Origin: Synergistaceae bacterium
GTDB lineage: Bacteria; Synergistota; Synergistia; Synergistales; Thermovirgaceae
Reading direction: 5' to 3'
Assembly (NCBI GenBank): GCA_003446665.1
Contig: DMCT01000050.1
Coordinates: forward strand, 1 to 5,551
DNA length: 5,551 nucleotides
Part shown: one piece after another, positions 1 to 5,536 of the stretch
Layout: each line of letters begins with the position of its first letter
Position numbering within the stretch: the first letter of the stretch is position 1
The notes under the pieces: model-generated
Told to the model about the DNA's origin: nothing
What the model saw: only the letters and a program-made list of their open reading frames with translations
Databases searched by the model: none
Made by a program: the position numbers and the translations under genes

Positions 1-534
1 CTTAAACTCTTCGTAGCACCCCTGCCGGTCCATGTCGTGTTCGAACTGTGCGATATGGGGAATCTTGGGGTCGTAGCCGCGGAGCTCATTGAAAACTTTC
101 ATAAAAACGGACAAAACGGCGTCGGCCTGTTTCTTGGAAACCACGTCCGCCTTCTGGTCAATGTTGAAAAGGATGCTCCTCGAGGGGATGGAAATGGCCT
201 TTTCCATGGAGCCCTTCAGCAAGGCGTCATCTTTCAGTTTTTCAAGAAAGATTTCTGCGGCGGGAAGGTCTCCCAGAAGCAGGCGGTTTTCGAGGACGTA
301 AGAAAGGATCTTGAGCAGATGGGACTTTCCCGAGCCGAAGAAGCCGGATATCCAGGCACCGTTGACGCCCTGGTAATCGTTGTAGTATTCGAGAAATTCC
401 GTCAGCCTCTGGTTGATCTCGTTTGTGATGACGTATTCCTCGATTTCGTCGAAAAGGTGCTCGTCATCGTCGGCCTTGATGACCCCCTCAATCGGGCGGT
501 CGATCCTTTTCTTAAATAGTTCCTTGATCAGCAT
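1..534 (-). CDS. brxC: BREX system P-loop ATPase BrxC, N-terminal part (runs off the window)
   Basis: I translated this from the minus strand: 178 codons are open from ATG at 534 to the window edge. BrxC is the large (about 1,200-residue) P-loop protein of BREX phage defence. Studies of E. coli BREX found it necessary both for host DNA methylation and for phage exclusion. Visible here are the N-terminal segment MLIKELFKKRIDRPIEGVIK, a Walker A motif GFFGSGKS at residues 64-71 inside the typical context WISGFFGSGKSHLLK, and a downstream SRSILFNIDQKAD stretch typical of BrxC. The start is supported by a strong GAGGGGG ribosome site at 543-549, 8 bases upstream. It is third in the operon, 60 bp after brxB, and that gap shows no terminator. 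Walker B and the rest of the protein lie outside. Family assignment is firm; whether the full gene is intact cannot be seen. Confidence 0.93.
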   Translation of the reverse strand, partial: MLIKELFKKRIDRPIEGVIKADDDEHLFDEIEEYVITNEINQRLTEFLEYYNDYQGVNGAWISGFFGSGKSHLLKILSYVLENRLLLGDLPAAEIFLEKLKDDALLKGSMEKAISIPSRSILFNIDQKADVVSKKQADAVLSVFMKVFNELRGYDPKIPHIAQFEHDMDRQGCYEEFK

Positions 535-594
535 TTGCCAAGCCCCCTCGGAAAAATCTTGTCACCATCCGTTTATATTCCGGCCTTGAAGTGT

Positions 595-1203
595 TCACAC
601 GGCATATTCGTCGAGGTCGAAGGCGCGGTAGTAATTATCACCAGGCATGAGACCGAAAAGGTTGAGCGTATACCCCTTGGAACGATTGTACTGGTACTTG
701 CCGGGGAAAAAGACCACAAGCGGCCGGTCTTTGAAAAGGCGCTGGATATTGCTGAGGATATTGTGGGTCCGGATATAGGGGTAAACCAGTCCCACACCGG
801 TCAAAAAGACCATGCGGCATTGGCTCTTTTTCAGCCTTTGCTCTATCTCCGGAACGATGGTTTTCTCCACATCAAGCATGGCCTGCATGCCCTTCAGGAA
901 ACGGTCCTTGTTCATGTCCGGTTCCTTTTTCATAAGAAGGCGGAGTGTCTTCTTTTTCTCAAGGATTTCCAGGCTCAGGTCGTACAGATTGACAAGAAGG
1001 ACTTCGAAGCCGTCACCTGAAAGCCGTTTCTTCAGGTTGAGGATGCTCTTGTCAACGTAATTTTGTGCCTGCGGGGGAAACGTGCTGATAAAAAAGGGAA
1101 CCTCGTTTCTGGAAGCGGCGATTTCATGGAATCGTTTACTGCATAGAAAGGCATGGTATTTCTGGAATTTTTTGTCGACCTGTTGAACAAGGGCTTTATC
1201 CAT
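595..1203 (-). CDS. brxB: BREX protein BrxB (DUF1788 family)
   Basis: This is a complete 202-residue protein of the DUF1788/BrxB family, the usual length for that family. BrxB is a core BREX component of unclear biochemical role; in E. coli it is needed for both methylation and phage exclusion. Recognisable family features are the central LVNLYDLSLEIL segment (about residues 62-73), the GVGLVYPYIRTHNILSNIQ segment in the C-terminal half, and PLVVFFPGKY followed by LNLFG near the C-terminus. There is no signal peptide or membrane helix, so it is probably cytoplasmic. The start overlaps the end of brxA by 8 bp (shared ATGGATAA) and has GGAG at 1208-1211, 4 bases upstream, which suggests translational coupling. 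No frameshift or missing segment is visible. The neighbouring brxA and brxC independently support the call. Confidence 0.93.
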   Translation of the reverse strand: MDKALVQQVDKKFQKYHAFLCSKRFHEIAASRNEVPFFISTFPPQAQNYVDKSILNLKKRLSGDGFEVLLVNLYDLSLEILEKKKTLRLLMKKEPDMNKDRFLKGMQAMLDVEKTIVPEIEQRLKKSQCRMVFLTGVGLVYPYIRTHNILSNIQRLFKDRPLVVFFPGKYQYNRSKGYTLNLFGLMPGDNYYRAFDLDEYAV

Positions 1204-1822
1204 ACTGCTCCACCACTTCCTTGATCTGCTGATCTGTGTAGAGGAAATACCGTAGTTCCTTCGGGTTTTTCGATGCTATCAACCGGCACACCTCGGAAGA
1301 AACCTGCACCGGTGTGATTTTTCTTTCCGGACCGGATGAAAGTATTCCGACTTCTCTAAGAAGATTCAGCAGGACCTGGCGGACCTTCTTTTTGGTCGAT
1401 TCCCTCAAAGCTTCATATTCAGGGTGTTCAATGGATACTTCTTCCGAAAATCTGTAGTAATCTGAATCTCTGAAAGTACGTCGCATCGTCAGTACATTTT
1501 CCCTCAAAATCTGAGTGACAAAGTCTCGGATAAACCCGTAATACCTGCAAATCGCCAGAAAAACAATTTGTTTTTGTTCCTCAAGCCTGGCTTCAACAAG
1601 AAGGGAAAGTTCTTCTGTTGAAAGTGTTTTCAGCCTTCGCTGCGATTCAAGATAAAACCTGCTTGCCGCCGATTCCGTATTTTTCTGAAGCAGATTGGTG
1701 TGCATCACATGCTCGCGAGTTTTTTCCCAGTTACCCGTTTTGACGTAAACTTCCGCAACCTTGATCGTCTCATTCAACAACAGGCTTCCAGCTGTAAAGG
1801 AAAATTTATATCTCGTCGTCAT
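1196..1822 (-). CDS. brxA: BREX protein BrxA (DUF1819 family)
   Basis: This encodes 208 residues from the ATG at 1822. BrxA (DUF1819) is the first gene of most type I BREX operons. It is a small helical protein reported to bind DNA, and in E. coli it was dispensable for defence. The N-terminus MTTRYKFSFTAGSLLLNET matches the family's usual opening, where an S-x-T-A-G-x-L-type segment follows a short leader. The middle has the ICRYYGFIRDF segment and the C-terminal half has the REVGIL turn. An in-frame ATG at 1849 would add nine residues (MDWMRCSRH), but it has no ribosome site and lies only a few bases from the predicted transcription start. The ATG at 1822 has GAGGTG 10 bases upstream and is preferred. 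The gene ends inside brxB (8-bp overlap) and is transcribed from the promoter at 1862-1890. Confidence 0.92.
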   Translation of the reverse strand: MTTRYKFSFTAGSLLLNETIKVAEVYVKTGNWEKTREHVMHTNLLQKNTESAASRFYLESQRRLKTLSTEELSLLVEARLEEQKQIVFLAICRYYGFIRDFVTQILRENVLTMRRTFRDSDYYRFSEEVSIEHPEYEALRESTKKKVRQVLLNLLREVGILSSGPERKITPVQVSSEVCRLIASKNPKELRYFLYTDQQIKEVVEQYG

Positions 1823-1832
1823 GTGTCTAGAA

Positions 1833-1838
1833 CACCTC
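1833..1838 (-). promoter_or_regulatory. Ribosome binding site deciding the brxA start
   Basis: GAGGTG on the minus strand, 10 bases before the ATG at 1822. The upstream in-frame ATG at 1849 lacks any such site, so this motif decides the start of brxA. Confidence 0.6.
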
Positions 1839-1861
1839 ATCCAATCCATATCTGCATTTTT

Positions 1862-1890
1862 ATTATACTAGCTTAATCATAGGTCAGCAA
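1862..1890 (-). promoter_or_regulatory. Predicted sigma-70 type promoter of the BREX operon
   Basis: On the minus strand there is a perfect TATAAT at 1862-1867 and a TTGCTG at 1885-1890, separated by exactly 17 bp. The -35 box matches the consensus in the first three positions only. Transcription would start near 1855 and give a leader of about 33 bases before brxA. The surrounding DNA is AT-rich, unlike the GC-rich transposon just upstream. It is the only promoter-like sequence I see for brxA-brxB-brxC. It is inferred from sequence alone. Confidence 0.6.
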
Positions 1891-1895
1891 AAAAA

Positions 1896-1909
1896 ACAGG
1901 AAGTCCTGT
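1896..1909. repeat. 14-bp palindrome upstream of the BREX promoter
   Basis: ACAGGA-AG-TCCTGT is a perfect inverted repeat with 6-bp arms and a 2-bp centre. It lies 5 bp upstream of the predicted -35 box of the brx promoter, next to a run of eight A residues. A dimeric regulator could bind such a site. It could equally be a leftover of the nearby insertion junction. No regulator gene is visible in the window. Confidence 0.4.
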
Positions 1910-1946
1910 GCATCATAGTTGATTTTACAAATTCCTCGGGTGGCCC

Positions 1947-2951
1947 ATGAAAACAGATGCTTTCAACTTTTTCGGAAAAGTGAGGACTCTCTTCGAGCAT
2001 CTCGGCGGTGTTCCGCCCCGCCTGTGGTTCGACAACGCCTCCGTCATGGTGACGGCCGTCCTCAAAAACGGGGGCAGGACCCTGACGGACGAGTTCCGGC
2101 GCTTCAAGGAACATTACGGCTTCGAGGCCGTCTTCTGCAACCCCGCCGCCGGCAACGAGAAAGGAAGCGTTGAAAACAAGGTGGGCTATAACCGTCGCAA
2201 CTTCCTCGTTCCGCCTCCCGAAGTGGACGACCTCCGGGAATACAACCCGAAGCTTCTGGCCCTCTGCGAGTCGGACCATCACCGTGAACACTACCGCAAG
2301 GAAGGGCATATTGACGTCTTGCACGAAGAGGACAAAAACGCCCTTTTGCCGCTGCCCTCCGTCCCCTTCGACTGCAGCAGCTACGAACACGTGCGGGTGG
2401 ATGCCTGGGGCAAGTTCCACCTCACACCGCACCACACCTACTCCACGGCGCCCAAACACGCCAGAAGCCGGATCCTGGTCCAGATCACCTCGGACAGGGT
2501 CATCCCCCTGGACGAAAGCCACCGGCCCATCACCGTGCACCGGAGGCTCTACGGGAACACGAAACAGGAAGCCATGGACTGGATCCCCTACCTCACCCAG
2601 CTGTCGCGGAGCCCGGGCGCCCTCAAGTACACGGGGATCTGGGACATGCTCCCGGACCCCCTCAAGGCCTACCTTGAAAACCTGACGAAAGATGACCGGA
2701 AGAAGGCCCTCGGGGTCCTTGCCGTGCTGAGCGAAGAGGACGGTTTCGAAAGGGCCGTGGCGAGCGTCGGCGAGGCCCTTTCCCGGGACGTCACCGACCT
2801 GGACAGCCTCCTTGCCCTGCATGGCTACCTGAACCAGGGCGAACGGTGTGAAACAATGGATCTTGAAGGTTGCGACCTTCCGGAGCTCCCGGCATTCAGC
2901 TTTTCCGCCACATCCTACGACGCCATGCTGGGGCGCAAGGGTGCGAAATAA
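1947..2951 (+). pseudogene. istA: IS21-family transposase IstA, 5'-truncated
   Basis: This is a 334-residue open frame matching the catalytic and C-terminal part of IS21-family IstA; full-length relatives are roughly 500 residues. IstA is the DDE integrase-like transposase and works with the AAA+ protein IstB. The fragment keeps the second catalytic Asp in LWFDN (residue 29) and the Glu in GNEKGSVENKVGY (residue 76). The first catalytic Asp and the N-terminal helix-turn-helix are lost. The C-terminal region, with YGKF-like and YLTQLSR segments, is intact and ends in TAA overlapping the istB ATG. Only the codons FYKFLGWP precede Met-1 before an in-frame stop, and no good ribosome site precedes that Met. 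The fragment therefore probably results from deletion rather than from a real internal start, and cannot catalyse transposition. Confidence 0.85.
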
Positions 2952-3682
2952 TGTTGAAAGACGAGATTGCGACCTGCTGCAAGCGGCTCAGGCTGAGCAG
3001 GAACCTGGTGGACAACAGCGAGATGGTCCAGGGCGAGAGTTTCCAGGAGTACCTGCTGGAACTGCTGAAGCTCGAAATCCAGTACCGGGAGGCTTCCAGG
3101 CGGGAACGGCTGGTGAAAAACGCGAACTTCTACAGCTACAAGACCTTTGAGGATTTCCGGTTCGACGAGGTGAAGCTCCCTTCGGGACTCACTCCCGAGG
3201 ATCTGAAACACTGCACATCCATTGACGAGAAGCAAAACCTCATCCTCTACGGCAACGTGGGGACCGGGAAGACGCACCTGGCCATTGCCCTGGGCATGGA
3301 AGCGTGCCGGAAGGGACTGAAGGTGGGGTTTTACCGGACGGCGAACCTGGTGAACCAGCTCTCCGATGCGAAGAAGTCCGGCGAGCTGAGCAAGCTGCTT
3401 GCGTCGATCCGGAAGCTGGATCTTCTGATCTGCGACGAGTGGGGGTATGTGCCCCTGGACCGGGACGCGGCGCAGCTGTTGTTCCAGGTCATCTCCGACA
3501 GCTACGAAAGGAGGAGTGTGATCCTCACGACAAACCTTGAATTCAGCCGGTGGGTCGGCATCTTCTATGACGAGCAGATGACGGCCGCCATTATTGACAG
3601 GCTCGTGCACCACAGCTATCTGCTGCTTTTCGATGGCCCGAGCAATCGGGTGCGGGATTCCTTGATGCGGGTTCAGGCGTAG
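2951..3682 (+). CDS. istB: IS21-family helper ATPase IstB
   Basis: This is a complete 243-residue AAA+ ATPase, within the family's usual 240-265 residues and related to DnaC/DnaA-type ATPases. IstB binds DNA and partners IstA, regulating target choice and strand transfer. Visible motifs are Walker A GNVGTGKT (residues 101-108) and Walker B LLICDE (158-163) followed by WGY. Further on are the sensor-1 type LTTNLEFSRW segment, then IIDRLVHHSYLLLF and the C-terminal RVRDS. The N-terminal 60 residues form the IS21-specific helical region. The start ATG overlaps the istA stop (TAATG), which indicates translational coupling. A longer reading starting at 2870 would lie mostly inside istA and is not supported. 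The gene appears intact, although its IstA partner is broken; it could act only with a full-length IstA from another copy. Confidence 0.93.
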   Translation: MLKDEIATCCKRLRLSRNLVDNSEMVQGESFQEYLLELLKLEIQYREASRRERLVKNANFYSYKTFEDFRFDEVKLPSGLTPEDLKHCTSIDEKQNLILYGNVGTGKTHLAIALGMEACRKGLKVGFYRTANLVNQLSDAKKSGELSKLLASIRKLDLLICDEWGYVPLDRDAAQLLFQVISDSYERRSVILTTNLEFSRWVGIFYDEQMTAAIIDRLVHHSYLLLFDGPSNRVRDSLMRVQA

Positions 3683-3689
3683 AAAAAAA

Positions 3690-3732
3690 TCCCCACCCTC
3701 CGACTGGGGACGATCTGATGCAAAACTGGGGA
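3690..3732. repeat. Right-end repeats of the IS21 element
   Basis: ACTGGGGA occurs twice in direct orientation (3703-3710 and 3725-3732), 22 bp apart. The inverted form TCCCCA occurs at 3690-3695. They lie 8-50 bp after the istB stop. Short multiple terminal repeats with a TGGGGA core are usual for the ends of this IS21 subgroup, where they act as transposase binding sites. The outermost base of the element is not certain. Confidence 0.55.
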
Positions 3733-3747
3733 AAAAGGGCTTGCACA

Positions 3748-3966
3748 AAACAGAGCCGAAGCGAGGCTTCAAGGAAGGACATAAGGAAGAGGCAGCACCT
3801 CATGGAACGCTCCTTCGCCAGGGGAAAGCGTTACGGCTATGACCGTGCCCGCTGGAGAGGATTATGGAGGATGAGCATTCAGGAATACCTGACATGCACC
3901 GTACAGAACATTCAGGTAATGCTGAGGCGGGGCGGGGCGGCACTCCCGCAAAGGATCCGGCAGTGA
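3748..3966 (+). pseudogene. C-terminal remnant of an IS1182-like DDE transposase
   Basis: The last ~70 codons of a transposase, ending at TGA 3964-3966, are in frame with the upstream sequence back to 3718 but have homology-like sequence only from about 3748. The diagnostic stretch is HLMERSFARGKRYGYDRARW followed by RGLWRMSIQEYLTCTVQNIQ. This is the usual C-terminal end of IS1182/IS4-like DDE transposases, where the Glu of the MERSFA motif is the likely last catalytic residue. Everything N-terminal is missing, and the IS21 right end directly precedes it. The simplest reading is that the IS21 element inserted into, or recombined with, this older transposase gene. The exact family is my recollection of the motif, not a search result. 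Confidence 0.7.
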
Positions 3967-4013
3967 TAGCCCGGATCTTTAAACCAGGCCTTTCAAGGGT
4001 TTGCTCTCTTTTT

Positions 4014-5207
4014 TCAGAGATCCTCAGGCGATCCCGACTTACTTATTTGGGAGGACCGGTTACCTGTCCTGCCTGATCTGCCTTTGTAAAAACCTGGGGG
4101 ACTTATTTGGGCAACAGGCCGTGTAGGTCTGACACCCTTAGGGGCCGTAGAATTATCAATCAGTGTATATAAAAAAGATGCATACTCTTTCAGAGAATGG
4201 CGAGCATTTCCATCTCGACCTTTTGTGGTTTCTGCACAAATCATCGAGTTGAGAACGGCTTCTTCTGTCGCCTCCACAACTGCTCTAAAAGCTATATTGA
4301 TGTGATTTTCGTTGAATATTCCTATGGAACAAACAGGTGCTTTTTCATAATGAGCAAAACGATTAGCTGTTGTAAAAGCAATAGCTATTTCACCACTACC
4401 GTTTCCAATATAAGTTCCCGTCCTGGTGATCCCCACTGAAGAACGACGACAGAGCCGTTTTAACTGGCGTTCTGTCATAGGAATATCTGTTGCTATGACG
4501 ACAATAATAGAACCTTGATCCTCTTGTGGCTGTTCTAAAGAAACTATACTTTTTCCTACTTTACGGCCATCTACAACAAAGTCACCTTTTTCTCCGAAAT
4601 TGGAAAGGACAAGAACACCAATCGTAAATGTCAAATTTTCTATCTCTACAAGCCTGGATGCTGTCCCTATTCCACCCTTTAGCTCATAACAGGACATGCC
4701 GCATCCCGCCCCTACAGAACCTTCTTCAAACTCAGTACCGGCATTGGCAAGGGCTTTCAATACATGCGCCTCTCGAATATGAAGACCTCGTATATCGTTG
4801 AGAAACCCATCATTACATTCGCATACAACAGGGTTTACAGTTCCTGTTTCTTTACCAATATCAAGGTTTTCTTTGAGCATATAACGAACAAGCGCTTCTG
4901 TAGCCGTTCCAGTGCTTAATGTATTTGTAAGAATAATGGGAGTTTCAAGTGTTCCCAACTCTTCAATCTGAATAAGGCCAACAGATTTTCCAAACCCATT
5001 AATAACGTGACATGCTGCAAAAAGTTTTTCCTGAAACATATTGCCCTCATGAGGTATTACAACAGTAACCCCCGTTTTAATGTTTCCATCGTCTAAGGTG
5101 CAATGTCCAACCCTTACTCCGGCAACATCTGTAATGGCGTTAAGCACTCCCCTTTTCATACAACCAATGTGAATACCGTAATCGGCAATACGTTTCTGCG
5201 ATTTCAT
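4014..5207 (-). CDS. P1-family (DmpA-type) self-cleaving aminopeptidase with chimeric C-terminus
   Basis: The 397-residue frame encodes an Ntn-type P1 peptidase of the DmpA/BapA group; these enzymes cleave N-terminal residues or beta-peptides and mature by self-cleavage before a Ser. Expected features are present: ITDVAGVRVGHCT near residues 25-37, the NDGFLND loop (132-138), GSVGAGCG (163-170), Asn203 in LSNFG, and the Gly232-Ser233 processing site in QGSIIVV. Ser271 and Glu273 in GNGSGEIAIAF sit exactly 38 and 40 residues after it, matching Ser250, Ser288 and Glu290 of DmpA as I remember them. The family normally ends shortly after the AAET-like/GRDG motif (here AETTKGRDG, 325-333). Residues from about 357 on are unlike the family and are encoded by transposon-end DNA. 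AAGGAG (5214-5219) lies 6 bases before the ATG. The gene sits 18 bp after an oppF remnant, which suggests peptide uptake followed by hydrolysis. Activity is plausible, because the catalytic core is whole. Confidence 0.88.
   Translation of the reverse strand: MKSQKRIADYGIHIGCMKRGVLNAITDVAGVRVGHCTLDDGNIKTGVTVVIPHEGNMFQEKLFAACHVINGFGKSVGLIQIEELGTLETPIILTNTLSTGTATEALVRYMLKENLDIGKETGTVNPVVCECNDGFLNDIRGLHIREAHVLKALANAGTEFEEGSVGAGCGMSCYELKGGIGTASRLVEIENLTFTIGVLVLSNFGEKGDFVVDGRKVGKSIVSLEQPQEDQGSIIVVIATDIPMTERQLKRLCRRSSVGITRTGTYIGNGSGEIAIAFTTANRFAHYEKAPVCSIGIFNENHINIAFRAVVEATEEAVLNSMICAETTKGRDGNARHSLKEYASFLYTLIDNSTAPKGVRPTRPVAQISPPGFYKGRSGRTGNRSSQISKSGSPEDL
4041..4111. repeat. 11-bp direct repeat with 60-bp period
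   Basis: ACTTATTTGGG occurs at 4041-4051 and again at 4101-4111, exactly 60 bp apart. Because 60 is a multiple of three, both copies fall in the same reading frame on the minus strand and encode Gln-Ile-Ser in the chimeric tail of the peptidase gene. The sequence between the copies is GC-rich and not repeated. It may be a subterminal binding site of the mobile element. Confidence 0.6.
4126..4140 (+). repeat. Left copy of GGTCTGA-type inverted repeat
   Basis: GGTCTGACACCCTTA lies at the GC-rich side of the junction with the peptidase gene. A related sequence occurs inverted at 5537-5551. Seven bases match exactly and a further five match after a one-base gap. The pair brackets the AT-rich peptidase and transporter segment. 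Confidence 0.4.
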
Positions 5208-5225
5208 TATTTTCTCCTTAGCTTT

Positions 5226-5402
5226 CTAGGCAAAATGACAAGCGACAAAATGCTTTTCTCCTATTTTACGCCACTCTGGAGCCTCCAGAGCACAAACATC
5301 TTGTGCAAGAGGGCAACGAGTGTGGAATCGACATTCTTGAGGAGGATTCAAGGGGCTGGGGATATCTCCCTTAATAGAGAGTCGATTTGTTGGGATTCCT
5401 GT
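5226..5402 (-). pseudogene. OppF/DppF-type peptide ABC transporter ATPase, C-terminal remnant
   Basis: This frame is too short to be an ordinary gene but clearly reads as the C-terminal tail of an oligopeptide/dipeptide ABC transporter ATP-binding protein. About 58 codons run from 5402 to the TAG at 5226-5228. The signature is KGDIPSPLNPP followed by CRFHTRCP, with further Cys residues in DVCALE and VACHF. The four Cys correspond to those reported to hold a [4Fe-4S] cluster in DppD/DppF-type subunits. The Walker motifs and the rest of the ~320-residue protein are absent. An in-frame TAA lies at 5403-5405, and upstream translation in the other frames shows no HPYT motif, so the gene is cut near 5400. 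The peptidase gene follows after 17 bp, as in a peptide-utilisation operon. Whether it is OppD- or OppF-like cannot be decided. Confidence 0.8.
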
Positions 5403-5492
5403 TTACACCCAGAGAAATAAGCTTCCCATTGCAACTTTGAAGACTTGAATATCTCCCCTACCTGGTTTTATCCATAAAGAGGTTTGGGTTTT

Positions 5493-5520
5493 CTCTGTGG
5501 CTCTCTGCGTACTCTGTGGC
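5493..5520 (+). repeat. Short CTCTGTGGC-type tandem repeat
   Basis: Three imperfect units follow one another: CTCTGTGGCT (5493), CTCTGCGTA (5503) and CTCTGTGGC (5512). They lie in non-coding DNA outside the transporter remnant. Similar CTCTGTGG/CTCTGCGT strings are often seen between genes in environmental bacterial genomes; their origin is unclear to me. I see no gene in 5403-5551. Confidence 0.5.
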
Positions 5521-5536
5521 GCAATTTTTTTGGGTA

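Larger units (their letters stand above)
1932..3745 (+). mobile_element. IS21-family insertion sequence, left end and 5' part of istA missing
   Basis: The element holds the C-terminal portion of istA, a complete istB overlapping it by one base, and a right-end region with the short repeats typical of IS21 ends (3690-3732). The left terminal repeat and the N-terminal DNA-binding part of IstA are absent: an in-frame stop lies at 1920-1922, nine codons before the first Met, and sequence beyond about 1930 looks like the brx upstream region. The outer limits are estimates, because I could not identify a terminal dinucleotide or a target-site duplication. The block is clearly GC-richer than the flanks. 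It should be non-autonomous, since IstA is incomplete. Confidence 0.8.
3967..4142. mobile_element. Non-coding end of the second transposon
   Basis: A GC-rich stretch of about 175 bp lies between the transposase stop and the point where composition turns AT-rich (about 4143). It has no plausible gene of its own, though the peptidase frame on the minus strand runs through part of it. It carries the 11-bp direct repeat at 4041 and 4101 and a GGTCTGACACCC sequence near its outer edge. I interpret it as the subterminal and terminal part of the IS1182-like element or of another small element. The right limit is inferred from the composition change and from the usual end of the neighbouring peptidase family. 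Confidence 0.5.

Noticed and set aside
37..1020. Open frames on the plus strand at 37-519 and 535-1020
   Set aside because: They lie antisense to brxC and brxB, whose minus-strand translations match known families; the plus-strand products resemble nothing and have no ribosome sites.
1884..2822. Long 312-codon minus-strand frame opposite istA
   Set aside because: It is a shadow of the GC-rich istA coding sequence; its product has low-complexity Val/Gly/Phe-rich composition and no recognisable motif.
3683..3710. Possible minus-strand terminator: TCCCCA/TGGGGA stem followed by a T run
   Set aside because: The stem is only 6 bp with a 9-base loop, no minus-strand gene needs it, and the same TGGGGA core recurs at 3727 as an IS21 end repeat, which explains it better.
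2915..3772. 285-codon minus-strand frame opposite istB
   Set aside because: It is antisense to istB, whose Walker motifs and family length are clear. The opposite frame is a by-product of codon bias.
3974..4015. Possible plus-strand terminator after the transposase remnant (AAACC/GGTTT then a T run)
   Set aside because: The stem is five weak pairs with a 12-base loop, and the T run starts several bases after the stem.
5403..5490. Frameshifted continuation of oppF in the next reading frame
   Set aside because: A KLISLGVNRNPNKS reading vaguely resembles the region before the KGDIPSP motif, but no HPYT motif or ABC-signature sequence follows, so a simple frameshift is not supported over truncation.
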